Under the pieces are notes generated by a model. It worked only from the letters and a program-made list of their open reading frames with translations. It did no database searches and was not told where the DNA came from. Both the position numbers and the translations under genes were made by a program. 64,000 nt of DNA from Mycolicibacterium sp. P9-64. GTDB taxonomy: Bacteria; Actinomycetota; Actinomycetes; Mycobacteriales; Mycobacteriaceae. Location of the stretch: NCBI RefSeq assembly GCF_008329605.1, contig NZ_NPKO01000002.1, positions 682,001 through 746,000 of the forward strand, written 5' to 3'. Positions 1 through 9,490 of this stretch are shown piece by piece. Numbering within the stretch: position 1 is the first letter of the stretch; each line of letters starts with the position of its first letter.

Positions 1-569
1 AGACCGTCGCGATGCGCGTTGCCGACGTCATCATGAGCTTCCCGTCGCTGCTGCTGGCCGTCGTCGTGCTGTACGTGTTCTCACCGAGCGCGGCGAACAT
101 CGTTGCCGTCCTTGCCATCACCCGCATCCCGGTGTACCTGCGGACCGCCCGAGCCGAATCGGCTGAGCTGTCCAGCAGGGTGTTCGTCGACGCCGCACGC
201 ACGTTCGGTGCCAGCGGCCGGTCCATCATCACCAGGCACGTCCTGCCCATCGTGCTGCCGACGCTGCTCACGGTCGCCACGCTGGACTTCTGCTACGTCA
301 TGCTCGCCGAGAGCTCCCTGAGCTTCCTCGGCATCGGCATCCAGCCACCCGACGTCAGCTGGGGCCTGATGGTGTCGCAGGGCCGCACCTACCTGCACTC
401 CGCATGGTGGCTGTCGTTCTTCCCCGGCGTCGCCATCGTCATCACCACCGTGTCAGCGACCATCCTCGCCGCATGGGCGCGGATCGCAGGAGACCCCTCA
501 CAACGCTGGCGCTTGACGGTCCCCCAAAAGCGCCTGTCCCGCTTCGCCAAGACCGGAAAGGCCATCTGA
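1..569 (+). CDS. ABC transporter permease, DppC/OppC-like (5' end outside window)
   Basis: This is the C-terminal part of an inner-membrane permease of the dipeptide/oligopeptide/nickel ABC family; the gene starts before the window. The visible 189 residues hold several hydrophobic segments and the cytoplasmic EAA-type loop (DAARTFGASGRSIITRHVLP) that docks on the ATPase. The segment ESSLSFLGIGIQPPDVSWG is typical of DppC/OppC proteins. The stop codon overlaps the start of the next ATPase gene by one base, so the two are co-transcribed. The substrate cannot be read from the permease. Neighbouring glucarate dehydratase suggests, as inference only, that the system may import a sugar acid or a conjugate rather than peptides. 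Confidence 0.9.
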   Translation, partial: TVAMRVADVIMSFPSLLLAVVVLYVFSPSAANIVAVLAITRIPVYLRTARAESAELSSRVFVDAARTFGASGRSIITRHVLPIVLPTLLTVATLDFCYVMLAESSLSFLGIGIQPPDVSWGLMVSQGRTYLHSAWWLSFFPGVAIVITTVSATILAAWARIAGDPSQRWRLTVPQKRLSRFAKTGKAI

Positions 570-1588
570 TGACCGCCGTCGCAGAGCACGTGCCCGCCGA
601 ACGTACGGACGCCGATCCCGCGCTGCGGGTCGAGGGCCTCACCGTCGACATCCGCACCATCTCGGGCACCGTGCGTGCCGTCGACAAGGTGACCTTCGCC
701 GCCCACCGGGGCGAGACCCTGGCGCTGCTTGGCGAGTCGGGCTGCGGAAAGTCCATGACGGCAACGGCATTGGTGGGGCTGCTGGAGCCAGTCGCCGAGG
801 TGGTCGAGGGTACGGCCACGCTCGCGGACGTCGACATCCTCGCCGCCGACCGCAAGACCCGCCGCAAACTGGCGGGCCCCGAGCTGGCCATCGTCTTCCA
901 GGATGCCCTCACTGCGCTCAACCCGCTCTACACCGTCGGCACCCAGCTGGCCGAACCGTTCCGCATCCACCACGGGATGAAGGCCAAGGAGGCCAAGCGC
1001 AAGGCCGTCGAGCTGATGGACCGAGTGGGGATTCCGCAGCCGCAGGAACGGATGAATTCCTACCCGCACCAGTTCTCCGGCGGCATGCGCCAGCGCCTGC
1101 TCATCGCGATGGCCGTTGCACTCAACCCGCGCGTGCTGATCGCCGATGAGCCGACCACCGCGCTCGACGTCACGGTGCAGGCGCAGATCATGGCGCTGCT
1201 GCGGGACCTCCGTGCCGAATACCAGATGGCGCTCGTACTTATCACGCACGACCTTGCGCTGGTCGCCGAGGAGGCCGATCGTGTCGCGGTGATGTACGCG
1301 GGCACCATTGTCGAAACCGGCTCGGTCGCCGAGGTATTCGCCGACCCGAAGCACCCATACACCAAGGGGCTGCTCGACTCGGTGCCGGTGAACGCCGTGC
1401 GTGGTGCCGAGCTGAAGTCGATCGGCGGGTCGCCGCCCGACCTGCATTCGATCCCGGACGGCTGCGTGTACCAGGCGCGCTGCCCCCTGGCCCGCGAGAT
1501 CTGCCACACCACGCGACCCCCGCTGCAAACCGTCGGCGCACGGCGGAAGTCCGCATGTCACTTCCCCGAGGAGGTACCCAATGTCTGA
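569..1588 (+). CDS. ABC transporter ATP-binding protein, DppD/OppD-like
   Basis: Cytoplasmic ATPase that powers the oligopeptide-type importer together with the next gene. In 339 residues it shows Walker A GESGCGKS at about 55-62, a signature FSGGMRQR, Walker B LIADEPT and a C-terminal oligo_HPY region with a cysteine cluster (CVYQARCPLAREIC and one more Cys) common in DppD/DppF proteins. The ATG at 569 overlaps the permease stop, giving the usual family length, and is preferred to upstream in-frame codons lying inside the permease gene. It overlaps the next gene by 8 bases. Confidence 0.93.
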   Translation: MTAVAEHVPAERTDADPALRVEGLTVDIRTISGTVRAVDKVTFAAHRGETLALLGESGCGKSMTATALVGLLEPVAEVVEGTATLADVDILAADRKTRRKLAGPELAIVFQDALTALNPLYTVGTQLAEPFRIHHGMKAKEAKRKAVELMDRVGIPQPQERMNSYPHQFSGGMRQRLLIAMAVALNPRVLIADEPTTALDVTVQAQIMALLRDLRAEYQMALVLITHDLALVAEEADRVAVMYAGTIVETGSVAEVFADPKHPYTKGLLDSVPVNAVRGAELKSIGGSPPDLHSIPDGCVYQARCPLAREICHTTRPPLQTVGARRKSACHFPEEVPNV

Positions 1589-2606
1589 TCAAGAAGCGGC
1601 GGATGACCAACTGCTCACCGTCCGCGACCTGTGCAAGACGTTCCGGGTACCCGGCGCACGCAGGGGCAAGGCCGAGCTGCGCGCGCTCGACGGCATCAAC
1701 CTCGACCTGGCCCGCGGCGAAACACTTGGCCTGGTCGGCGAATCCGGCTGCGGCAAGTCCACTCTGGCCCGCACCCTGATGATGCTCGAACGCCCGGACT
1801 CCGGCACCGTCAGCTTCGACGGCACCGACCCGTTCGGCTTGAAGGGCAAGGAACTGCTCAAGTTCCGGCGACGCGTGCAGATGGTCTTCCAGGATCCCTA
1901 CGCGTCCTTGAACTCACGGATGACGGCAGGCGACATCATCGCCGAACCATGGCGCACCCACCGAACACTGCACCCCGTCAAGCACGACCGCGACACCCGC
2001 GTGCGGGGTCTGCTGGATCTCGTTGGCCTCGGTGCGAAGGCCATGAACAAGTACCCGGCGGAGTTCTCCGGTGGCCAGCGCCAACGCATCGGCATCGCAA
2101 GGGCGCTCGCGCTGAACCCGGACGTCATCATCTGCGACGAGCCCGTGTCCGCCCTCGACCTCTCGGTACAGGCCCAGGTGCTCAACCTCCTCAATGATCT
2201 GCAGCAGCAACTGCAGATCTCGTACGTGTTCATCTCCCACGATCTGTCGGTGGTTCGCCACGTCGCCGACCGGGTGGCCGTGATGTACCTGGGTCGCATC
2301 GTCGAAACCGGGCCAACCGAAGCCGTCTTCGACCGGCCGAACCACCCCTACACGGCAGCACTGATGTCCGCGGCGCCCAAGCTGGACGCCGCACAACGCG
2401 GCGAGCGCATCCTGCTCAAGGGTGAGGTGCCCTCGCCGCTGAACCCGCCGTCGGGCTGCCGGTTCCGAACCAGGTGCCAGCACGCCACGGACGTCTGCGC
2501 CGGCGAACGGCCGCCCGTCGCAATAGATCTGCAGGTCCCCGATCACGCCGCCGAGTGCTACCACCCGTTGCTCGCCGACCAATCGGCCCTGTCCCGCAGC
2601 GCATGA
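1581..2606 (+). CDS. ABC transporter ATP-binding protein, DppF/OppF-like
   Basis: Second ATPase of the importer, 341 residues. Walker A GESGCGKS lies at about 53-60, followed by a Q-loop (MVFQDPYASL), signature FSGGQRQR, Walker B VIICDEPVSALD and an H-loop (FISHDLSVV). The C-terminal oligo_HPY segment again carries paired cysteines (CRFRTRC). The ATG follows a strong ribosome-binding site (GAGGAGG at about 1568-1574). Two non-identical ATPases in tandem is the normal arrangement for Dpp/Opp systems. No solute-binding protein gene is visible; it would lie upstream of the window. Confidence 0.93.
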   Translation: MSDQEAADDQLLTVRDLCKTFRVPGARRGKAELRALDGINLDLARGETLGLVGESGCGKSTLARTLMMLERPDSGTVSFDGTDPFGLKGKELLKFRRRVQMVFQDPYASLNSRMTAGDIIAEPWRTHRTLHPVKHDRDTRVRGLLDLVGLGAKAMNKYPAEFSGGQRQRIGIARALALNPDVIICDEPVSALDLSVQAQVLNLLNDLQQQLQISYVFISHDLSVVRHVADRVAVMYLGRIVETGPTEAVFDRPNHPYTAALMSAAPKLDAAQRGERILLKGEVPSPLNPPSGCRFRTRCQHATDVCAGERPPVAIDLQVPDHAAECYHPLLADQSALSRSA

Positions 2607-2616
2607 GCGCCTGCCC

Positions 2617-3339
2617 GTGACGATCACCGACTACGTCGTCATCGCGGTCGCCGTTCTGCTCGCGTCGTGTCTGCAGGCGTCGATCGGCTTCGGCATGGGC
2701 ATGCTGGCCGCGCCCGTCGTCGCGCTGGTGGACCCGGCGCTGATCCCCGGCACGCTGATCATGCTCGCCTCGCTGGTGACCCTCATGGTGGTGATTCGGG
2801 AGCGCACCGCGATCGACATATCGGGGACGGGCTGGGCGCTGGTCGGACGGGTGCCCGGCACGATTGCAGGAGCACTGCTGTTGGCCGCGATACCCCAACG
2901 CGCACTTGCCATCCTGATCGCCGGTGTGGTGTTGTTCGGCGTGATCCTGACCAGCGTCGGCTGGATTCCCGTACCGCACCGGCGCAACCTGATGCTGGCC
3001 GGTGCGACGTCCGGTGTGCTCGGCACTGCCACGTCGATAGGAGGACCGCCGATGGCGCTGGTGTGGCAGGGCAACAGCGGCGCGCGGCTACGCGGCACCA
3101 TGAGTGGGTTCTTCCTGATCGGATCGGTGATGTCGATCGCGATGCTGGCGGTGACGGGTGCCATCGACGCGCACACCTTCCGCGCGTTTGCGGTGCTGAT
3201 CCCCGCGACCGTGGCCGGGTACGCCCTGTCGCGAGGTGCCAACCGGCTGTTGAACCCGCAGCGGCAGCGGTGGACCGCCATCGCCGTCTCCGGCGCCGGT
3301 GCCGCGGTGCTCGTCGTGCAGCAGGCGGGGCTGCTGTGA
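2617..3339 (+). CDS. TSUP (TauE/SafE) family membrane exporter
   Basis: A 240-residue integral membrane protein of the TauE/SafE (TSUP) family, with about seven or eight hydrophobic segments and the family-typical motif ASIGFGMGMLAAP in the first helix and SIGGPPMAL in the second half. TSUP proteins move small organic or sulfur anions. The GTG start lies 10 bases after the ATPase gene, and the stop overlaps the start of the IclR regulator (GTGA), so it belongs to the same operon. The substrate is unknown; export or exchange of an organic acid from the glucarate route is a plausible inference. Confidence 0.85.
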   Translation: MTITDYVVIAVAVLLASCLQASIGFGMGMLAAPVVALVDPALIPGTLIMLASLVTLMVVIRERTAIDISGTGWALVGRVPGTIAGALLLAAIPQRALAILIAGVVLFGVILTSVGWIPVPHRRNLMLAGATSGVLGTATSIGGPPMALVWQGNSGARLRGTMSGFFLIGSVMSIAMLAVTGAIDAHTFRAFAVLIPATVAGYALSRGANRLLNPQRQRWTAIAVSGAGAAVLVVQQAGLL

Positions 3340-4172
3340 CGCCCAGGGACCCGTCGGATCTGGCTGTGCGCAAGATGGATTCGTCCTCCTCGCGTGCGGG
3401 TGTCAAGTCGGCCGTACGCACCGTCGAGCTTCTCGAGTACCTCGCCGCGCGGCAGGACCGGCCTGCGCGCATCCGCGAGATCAGCGAGGCGCTCGACATG
3501 CCACGCAGCAGTGCCCACGCGCTGTTGCGGACGCTGATGGCGCAGGGCTGGGTGCGCGCCGACGACTCCGGCACGCTGTACGGGATCGGCATCCGTGCGC
3601 TGCTGGTCGGGACGAGCTACCTGGACAGTGACCCGTACCTGCCGATGATCACGCCGTTCCTGGAGGATCTGCGCCAGGAGCTCGACGAGACGTTTCACGT
3701 CGGCCGCCTCGACGGCCCCGACGTCGTCTACCTGGCGACCCGTGAGTCACGGCAGTACCGCCGCGCGGCCAGCCGGGTCGGTCGGCGGTTGCCCGCGTTC
3801 ACCACCGCGTTGGGCAAGGCGCTGCTGGCCGACCGGTTCGACACGGACCGCGAGCGCCACATCCCAACCGAGCTGGCCGCACTCACGCCGCACACCGTGA
3901 CCGACAGGGCCCTGCTGGACGACGCCTTGGAGACCGCGCGGGTGCGTGGCTATGCCACCGACGACGAGGAGAACACCGTCGGCCTGCGGTGCTTTGCCGT
4001 GGCCTTGCGCTACGCGACGCCCGCGCAGGACGCCATCAGCGCATCCATCCCGATCGCCAGGCTGACCGCCGAACGGGAACGCGAGGTAATCGAGGCGCTG
4101 TGCAGCGTGGGGGACAAGGTGAGCCGCGTGTTGCGCCCGGTCGCGAACGGCGACAAGTGGTTCGCGCAGTGA
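3336..4172 (+). CDS. IclR-family transcriptional regulator
   Basis: A DNA-binding regulator of about 278 residues. The N-terminal winged helix is visible as RIREISEALDMPRSSAHALL, followed by an IclR effector domain that normally binds a small organic acid. The GTG at 3336 overlaps the TSUP stop; later in-frame starts (GTG 3366, ATG 3375) are also possible and would remove about 10-13 residues. Position immediately before glucarate dehydratase makes it the likely local regulator of the cluster. IclR proteins often control aromatic and sugar-acid catabolism, which fits. Confidence 0.9.
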   Translation: MTPRDPSDLAVRKMDSSSSRAGVKSAVRTVELLEYLAARQDRPARIREISEALDMPRSSAHALLRTLMAQGWVRADDSGTLYGIGIRALLVGTSYLDSDPYLPMITPFLEDLRQELDETFHVGRLDGPDVVYLATRESRQYRRAASRVGRRLPAFTTALGKALLADRFDTDRERHIPTELAALTPHTVTDRALLDDALETARVRGYATDDEENTVGLRCFAVALRYATPAQDAISASIPIARLTAEREREVIEALCSVGDKVSRVLRPVANGDKWFAQ

Positions 4173-4248
4173 ATCCGATGCAGTCGGTGTATCAATCCAT
4201 GCGATATCAGTGTTGGACGCGCATAGGTCGCGTTCGTAGGCTGATGGA

Positions 4249-5586
4249 ATGACCACCCCAACCGTCGCGGAGATGCGGGTGATCCCGATCGCGGGACACG
4301 ACGGCATGCTGCTGAACCTCAGCGGCGCGCACGCCCCCTTCTTCACGCGAAACCTGGTGATCCTGAAGGACTCCGACGGCAACACCGGCGTCGGCGAGGT
4401 GCCGGGTGGCGTACCCATCCAGCGGACGCTGGAAGACGCCCGCCAGATCGTCGAAGGACGCAGCATCGGTGACCACCACGCCGTGCTTGCCGACATCCGG
4501 CGCACGTTCGGCGACCGCGATGCGGGCGGCCGCGGCACCCAGACCTTCGACCTTCGCATCACCGTGCACGCGGTCACCGCGGTCGAGTCGGCGCTCCTCG
4601 ACCTGCTCGGCAAGCATCTCGGCGTGCCGGTGGCCGCACTCCTGGGCGACGGACGGCAGCGTGACCGGGTGCAGGCGCTGGGCTACCTGTTCTTCGTCGG
4701 CGACCGCACCAAGACCGATCTGGCCTACCGTTCAGCGTCCGACGAGGCCAAGGACGCCGACGACTGGCTGCGCATCCGGCACGACGAAGCCCTGACACCG
4801 GACGCCATCGTGCGACTGGCCGAAGCGGCGCGGGATCGCTACGGCTTCCGCGACTTCAAGCTCAAGGGCGGCGTGCTGCCCGCACCCGACGAGGCCAAGG
4901 CCGTCACCGCCCTTGCCGATCGATTCCCCGACGCTCGAATCACGTTGGACCCCAACGGCGGCTGGCTGCTCGCCGACGCCATCACGACGTGCCGCGAACT
5001 GACCGGGGTGCTGGCCTACGCCGAGGATCCCGTCGGCCCCGAGGGCAGATTCTCCGGCCGCGAGGTGATGGCCGAGTTCAAGCGGGCCACCGGCCTGCCG
5101 ACCGCCACCAACATGATCGCCACGGACTGGCGCGAATTGGGTCACGCCATCCGCGCAGGAGCGGTCGACATCCCGCTCGCCGATCCGCACTTCTGGACGA
5201 TGAGCGGATCGGTCCGCGTCGCCCAGCTGTGCGATGCATGGGGACTGACGTGGGGTTCGCACTCCAACAACCACTTCGACGTGTCGCTGGCCATGTTCAC
5301 CCATGTCGCCGCCGCCGCGCCCGGCGACATCACCGCGATCGACACGCACTGGATCTGGCAGGACGGCCAGCGCATCACCACGCAGCCGTTCCAGATCGTC
5401 GACGGCTACCTCGACGTCCCCGAGACCCCTGGGCTCGGCGTCGAGCTCGACGAGGACGCAGTGGCCGCCGCTCACCAGCTCTACCTGTCGGAGGGACTCG
5501 GCGTCCGCGACGACGCCGTCGCCATGCAGTACCTCATCCCCGGCTGGACGTTCGACGCCAAACGCCCAGCACTGCAAGTAAATTAG
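4249..5586 (+). CDS. gudD: Glucarate dehydratase
   Basis: Enolase-superfamily enzyme that dehydrates D-glucarate (and often L-idarate) to 5-keto-4-deoxyglucarate. The 445-residue protein matches recalled E. coli GudD along its whole length, including an N-terminal block ending [27 protein letters not shown] sequence, and C-terminal [11 protein letters not shown]. Visible catalytic and metal residues are the Lys pair in FKLKGG, Asp/Asn in LDPNGGW, Glu in YAEDP, Asn/Asp in NMIATDW and the general-base His in [10 protein letters not shown]. It starts 76 bases after the IclR gene, so it may have its own promoter. No aldolase or dehydratase for the product is in the window. Confidence 0.96.
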   Translation: MTTPTVAEMRVIPIAGHDGMLLNLSGAHAPFFTRNLVILKDSDGNTGVGEVPGGVPIQRTLEDARQIVEGRSIGDHHAVLADIRRTFGDRDAGGRGTQTFDLRITVHAVTAVESALLDLLGKHLGVPVAALLGDGRQRDRVQALGYLFFVGDRTKTDLAYRSASDEAKDADDWLRIRHDEALTPDAIVRLAEAARDRYGFRDFKLKGGVLPAPDEAKAVTALADRFPDARITLDPNGGWLLADAITTCRELTGVLAYAEDPVGPEGRFSGREVMAEFKRATGLPTATNMIATDWRELGHAIRAGAVDIPLADPHFWTMSGSVRVAQLCDAWGLTWGSHSNNHFDVSLAMFTHVAAAAPGDITAIDTHWIWQDGQRITTQPFQIVDGYLDVPETPGLGVELDEDAVAAAHQLYLSEGLGVRDDAVAMQYLIPGWTFDAKRPALQVN

Positions 5587-5591
5587 CGCAC

Positions 5592-6566
5592 GTGCTGATC
5601 CTCGTAGCTGACCGCAACCTGGTGCCTCACAAAGAGAGGTTCGAGGCCGCCATGCCCGCAGGCGCCACGGTGCTCTGGCGCACCAAGCCCGCGGACCTTG
5701 GCGACGAGCTGCGTGATGTGCAGGTGTACGTCGGCGGTCGGTTCACCGCCGACATGGCCCGGGTGGCCGAGAAGCTGCGCCTCATCCACGTCGCGGGGGC
5801 GGGCACCGACCGGATCGCCTTCGACGCTCTCTCGAGTGATGTGTTGGTGGCCAACACCTTTCATCATGAGCGATCGATCGCCGAGTATGTGCTGGCCGCC
5901 GCAATCATGATGCGCAGGGGCTTCTTCGGCCAGGACAGGTCGTTGCGCCGCGACGTGTGGGCCACCGCGGTGTACGACGATGCGATCCCGCAGGCCAAGA
6001 CGTTGCGCGACGCGCGCGTCGGCCTCGTCGGCTTCGGGCACATCGGCCAGTTCGCCTGGGACCTGTTCCGCGCCTTCGGCTGCGCCGGAATCGCCGTCAC
6101 CGGATCGGGCCGGGTGGATGCCGCCGCGCACGGTCTGTCCTGGGTCGGCGACGTCACCCGGCTCGACGACCTGCTCCGCGAATCGGACGTCGTCGTGGTC
6201 TCCGCGCCGCTGACTCCGGCCACGTCGGGCATGATCGGCGCCGGCCAACTTCGGGCGCTCGGGCCCGACGGCGTACTGATCAACGTCGGCCGAGGGCTCC
6301 TCGTCGACGAACGGGCGCTGTTCGATGCGCTCCGCGAGGGTGACGTCCGCGGTGCCGCGATCGACGTCTGGTACCGCTACCCGGCGGGGCCAGGGGAGAC
6401 GGCCGCTCCCGCCACGCTTGCCTTCGGCGAACTCGACAACGTGCTGATGACGCCACACTCGTCGGGGATCACCGCCGACACGTTCAGCGGCCGCACCGAC
6501 GACATCTCCGCCAACATCGGCCGGCTGGCGCGCGGCGAAACGCTGCGCAACGTCGTCGACCGGTGA
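5592..6566 (+). CDS. D-isomer-specific 2-hydroxyacid dehydrogenase-like protein
   Basis: An NAD(P)-dependent oxidoreductase of 324 residues with the two-domain fold of phosphoglycerate-dehydrogenase-like enzymes. The dinucleotide loop GFGHIG, the substrate Arg in INVGRG and the catalytic His in TPHSSG are visible. The acid/base Glu usually found in the DVFxxEP motif is not: the sequence reads DVWYRYP. This may be a subfamily with a different active-site acid. The GTG at 5592 lies 5 bases after gudD and gives a family-normal start (LILVADRN). Co-transcription suggests a role with the glucarate product, but the substrate is unknown. Confidence 0.88.
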   Translation: MLILVADRNLVPHKERFEAAMPAGATVLWRTKPADLGDELRDVQVYVGGRFTADMARVAEKLRLIHVAGAGTDRIAFDALSSDVLVANTFHHERSIAEYVLAAAIMMRRGFFGQDRSLRRDVWATAVYDDAIPQAKTLRDARVGLVGFGHIGQFAWDLFRAFGCAGIAVTGSGRVDAAAHGLSWVGDVTRLDDLLRESDVVVVSAPLTPATSGMIGAGQLRALGPDGVLINVGRGLLVDERALFDALREGDVRGAAIDVWYRYPAGPGETAAPATLAFGELDNVLMTPHSSGITADTFSGRTDDISANIGRLARGETLRNVVDR

Positions 6567-6963
6567 GCGCCCCAAAGAAGCAGATTGATTGCCAGTCATT
6601 CATCGCTGGGAACTAATCGCATGGTCCATCCGGTATGGGTCGTGCAGTCGAAGTAACCAGCAATATCAGCGATCGCTGTTGAGCGCGCTGAAAGCCCTGC
6701 TCCACACGACATGTTTGCCGGTGGGGATCCCGCTGCTGCGAATCGAGCGGCCAGCAGCTATTCTTGCTCAGGATGTCTAGTTGCCAGGCGCGAAGCTCAT
6801 GAACGGCTGAAAGTTTGGCTCCGCGCAACCACGTGCGGATGGATTCACAACTGAATCAACTATGTTGCCCATGAGTCCGACGGCGATCGGAAGGGTACGG
6901 CCCCGGCCAGGAAGCGCAGCTTGCCTGGGACGTGACTACGAAACACATTGAGGATCAGCACGC
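6567..6963. other. 397-bp intergenic region with no supported gene
   Basis: Between the hydroxyacid dehydrogenase and the acyltransferase. A short reading frame at 6589-6780 has no ribosome-binding site and no recognisable protein features. The stretch 6600-6700 is less G+C rich than the genes and ends in a plausible promoter and leader for the acyltransferase; a purine-rich AGGATCA lies just before the ATG at 6964. Confidence 0.5.
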
Positions 6964-8280
6964 ATGACCCAAGACGCAGTCAGCACCAGCGCGGCAGCGC
7001 AGGAACCGGCGAGCCCTCCTCGCCGCAAGCGGACACGCATCATCGGTCTGGACGGTGTGCGCGGGGCGCTGTGCCTCATGATCGCCATCACGCACGTGAC
7101 GACGCACTATTCGCCGAAGACCGCGGCGACCTGGCAGACCGGCATCTTCGGGTTCTCGCTGGTGTACTTCTTCGTCCTGAGTGGCTTCCTGCTGTTTCTG
7201 CCATACGTCCGCAATGTGGTCGAAGATCGGTCAGTGGGCAAGATGCCCGACGTCGCCGACTATGTCGTGCATCGGCTCGCCAGGATCGTTCCCGTCTATC
7301 TGGTGATCTTCCTGTTCGTGAACTTCGTCATGCGGTTGTCGTACATCCAGAACCCCGCCCTCCAGCCCGTGGGTACCGAAGACGGCACCGGCATGATCAC
7401 CGATCCCGGCATGCTCATCGCCAACCTGACATTGACGCAGACGTACTTCCCCGGCTACATCCAGACGGGCATCAACCCGTCGTGGTCGCTGACCCTGGAG
7501 TACGCCTTCTACGCGTCGCTGCCGCTGCTGGGCTTCCTGCTGTTCAGATTGCGCAAGAAGTCGAACAGGAATCCATTCATGGTGGCCGCGGTCGCTCCAT
7601 TCATCCTGCTCGCCATCGGATTCATCGGTCGGTCGCTGACGCCTCTGGTATACGCGAACTCGAGCACCACCGACTTCATTCTGCTCAACTGGGGCCCGAA
7701 CTGGTCGGCAGTGTTTGCCAAGAGCTTCCTGACCAACGCCGACAACTTTGCGCTCGGCATGTTCGCCGCCATCGTGTTCGTCGCGCTCGAACACGGTGCT
7801 CTGCGCGAGAACATCGCCAAGCGGGTGCGCATGATCAGCGCCGTGGCGATCCTTCCGGTGTTTCTGCTGTCCGGAGTGCTGCTGGTCGTCGCGAATCAGT
7901 ACGCGACGATGGGCGTCAGCGTCGTCGCCGCATTGATGATCGTCGTCATCATCGCCCCTCTCGGACGTGGAGAGAAGACGAAGCTGGCGGTGTGGCTCGA
8001 CGCCCGCCCCATGCGGTACGTCGGGGAGGTCTCCCTGTCCGCCTACCTGTGGCACTTCCCGATGCTGCTCCTGCTCGGAAAGATCGGCTGGATGGCCGGT
8101 GACACGCTTCCGGGGATGCTCCGCAACATCGTGCTCCTGCTCGCCTGCACGATCCTCGCGGCCACCGTCACCTACTACGGCATCGAGAAGCCGGGCATGA
8201 ACTACGCAAAGCGCCTCCGCGCCAAGAAGAAGGCAGTCCCTGCCGCCGTGGCGAAGCCCGCTCAGGACAGCGCGTCGTAG
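6964..8280 (+). CDS. Membrane acyltransferase, acyltransferase-3 family
   Basis: A 438-residue polytopic membrane protein of the acyltransferase-3 (OafA/NodX-like) family, which transfers acyl groups from the cytoplasm to sugars or other surface molecules. The family hallmark GLDGVRGALCLMIAITHV appears after a short basic N-terminus, with the conserved His in the first membrane segment, and about ten hydrophobic segments follow. The C-terminal tail is Lys/Ala rich. The acceptor is unknown. The gene stands alone and its 3' end overlaps the convergent hydrolase gene by 19 bases. Confidence 0.88.
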   Translation: MTQDAVSTSAAAQEPASPPRRKRTRIIGLDGVRGALCLMIAITHVTTHYSPKTAATWQTGIFGFSLVYFFVLSGFLLFLPYVRNVVEDRSVGKMPDVADYVVHRLARIVPVYLVIFLFVNFVMRLSYIQNPALQPVGTEDGTGMITDPGMLIANLTLTQTYFPGYIQTGINPSWSLTLEYAFYASLPLLGFLLFRLRKKSNRNPFMVAAVAPFILLAIGFIGRSLTPLVYANSSTTDFILLNWGPNWSAVFAKSFLTNADNFALGMFAAIVFVALEHGALRENIAKRVRMISAVAILPVFLLSGVLLVVANQYATMGVSVVAALMIVVIIAPLGRGEKTKLAVWLDARPMRYVGEVSLSAYLWHFPMLLLLGKIGWMAGDTLPGMLRNIVLLLACTILAATVTYYGIEKPGMNYAKRLRAKKKAVPAAVAKPAQDSAS

Positions 8281-9437
8281 ACGAGGTTGAAGTAGCGATT
8301 GGTCCTCGCTGAGCCCTCGACGCCCGGGCCCATCTTGTTCATCACGTAGGCGATCGTCGTACGCCGGTCGGGGTTCATCGTCTCCCACGACCCACCCCAA
8401 CCGCCCCAGAAGCAGATCTTCTCGTCGGGCACGAATGGAATGGACTCCGGCGCAGGCAATCCGAAGCCGAGCCCCCAACGGATGCGGTGCCCGGCGAGCA
8501 CCAGGTCAGGCCCGTCGCACTGCACCTCGAAGATCTTCTCGACGGTCTCGGGGCGAAGCAGTCGCACGCCGTCGACCTCGCCGCCGAGCGATATCGACGA
8601 CAGGATCCGCGCCAGCGCCCGCGCGTTGGTGTGGCCGTTGACGGCACCCATGTCGGCGGAGCGCCACTCGAGGGAGTTTGCGGCCGCGGGATCCGGCGCG
8701 GGACCGGTGAAGGTCTTCAGCATCGGCTCGGTCCACTGATCCAGCGGTGGGATCCCCGCCATCGGGTCCGCCGCGGGGATGATCTCCGCGATCCGTGCGA
8801 AATCCTCAGGCGCGGCACCGATCTGGAAGTCCGCACCGAGTGGTCCTGCGATCTCGTCGGCGACGAACTGCTTGAGTGTCTTACCGGTGACACGCCGTAC
8901 CACTTCACCGATGAGATGGCCGTGCGTCAACGCGTGGTACCCCGACGCCGTACCAGGCTCCCACCACGGCGCCTGCGCCGCGAGCATCGCCGTGGATTTC
9001 TCCCAGTCGTAGACGTCCTCGATGACGACGGGTTGATCCCAGCCCGAGACGCCGGACGTATGGGAGAGCAAATGTCGGAACTCGATGTCTTCCTTGCCGT
9101 TTGCGGCGAACTCCGGCCAGACGCTCGCAACACGAGTGCCCGCCTCGATGAGACCGCGATCGATCACCATCAGGCCCGCCAGCGCAGTGACCGTCTTGGT
9201 GGACGACCAGACGTTGACGATGGTGTCCTCGGTCCACGGCGTCGTCTTGGCGGCGTCGGCGTGGCCACCCCACATGTCGACCACCGTCGCACCGCCGATG
9301 TCGATCGCGATGGCGGCACCGACCTCGCCGCCCGTGGTGATCTCGTCGGCAAGTGCCTCGGCGACCTTGTCGAAGCGGGGGTCCCAGTGTCCGTGAACTA
9401 CCTGCGGACGGGAGGAGCAAGATGGGGTGTCGTCCAT
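8262..9437 (-). CDS. Serine hydrolase, beta-lactamase class C/esterase family
   Basis: A soluble serine hydrolase of about 391 residues in the class C beta-lactamase/EstB-like family that in mycobacteria mostly acts as esterase or lipase. The active-site Ser-x-x-Lys is seen as WSSTKT, the YxN-like position as GYHALTHG, and a glycine-rich motif near the C-terminus as FWGGWGGS. I chose the ATG at 9437; an in-frame TTG at 9452 would add five residues. No signal peptide is visible. True beta-lactamase activity is unlikely. Confidence 0.87.
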   Translation of the reverse strand: MDDTPSCSSRPQVVHGHWDPRFDKVAEALADEITTGGEVGAAIAIDIGGATVVDMWGGHADAAKTTPWTEDTIVNVWSSTKTVTALAGLMVIDRGLIEAGTRVASVWPEFAANGKEDIEFRHLLSHTSGVSGWDQPVVIEDVYDWEKSTAMLAAQAPWWEPGTASGYHALTHGHLIGEVVRRVTGKTLKQFVADEIAGPLGADFQIGAAPEDFARIAEIIPAADPMAGIPPLDQWTEPMLKTFTGPAPDPAAANSLEWRSADMGAVNGHTNARALARILSSISLGGEVDGVRLLRPETVEKIFEVQCDGPDLVLAGHRIRWGLGFGLPAPESIPFVPDEKICFWGGWGGSWETMNPDRRTTIAYVMNKMGPGVEGSARTNRYFNLVYDALS

Positions 9438-9490
9438 CGAGCCATCATGCAACGCGTGACACGGTCGCCGCGGCGTTTAGCCGACCGGCA

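Noticed and set aside
4989..5591. Upstream extension of the 2-hydroxyacid dehydrogenase frame
   Set aside because: It lies entirely in gudD in another frame and is arginine-rich; the start at 5592 gives a normal N-terminus.
6589..6780. 63-codon frame in the gap before the acyltransferase
   Set aside because: No ribosome-binding site, no motif, and composition unlike neighbouring genes.
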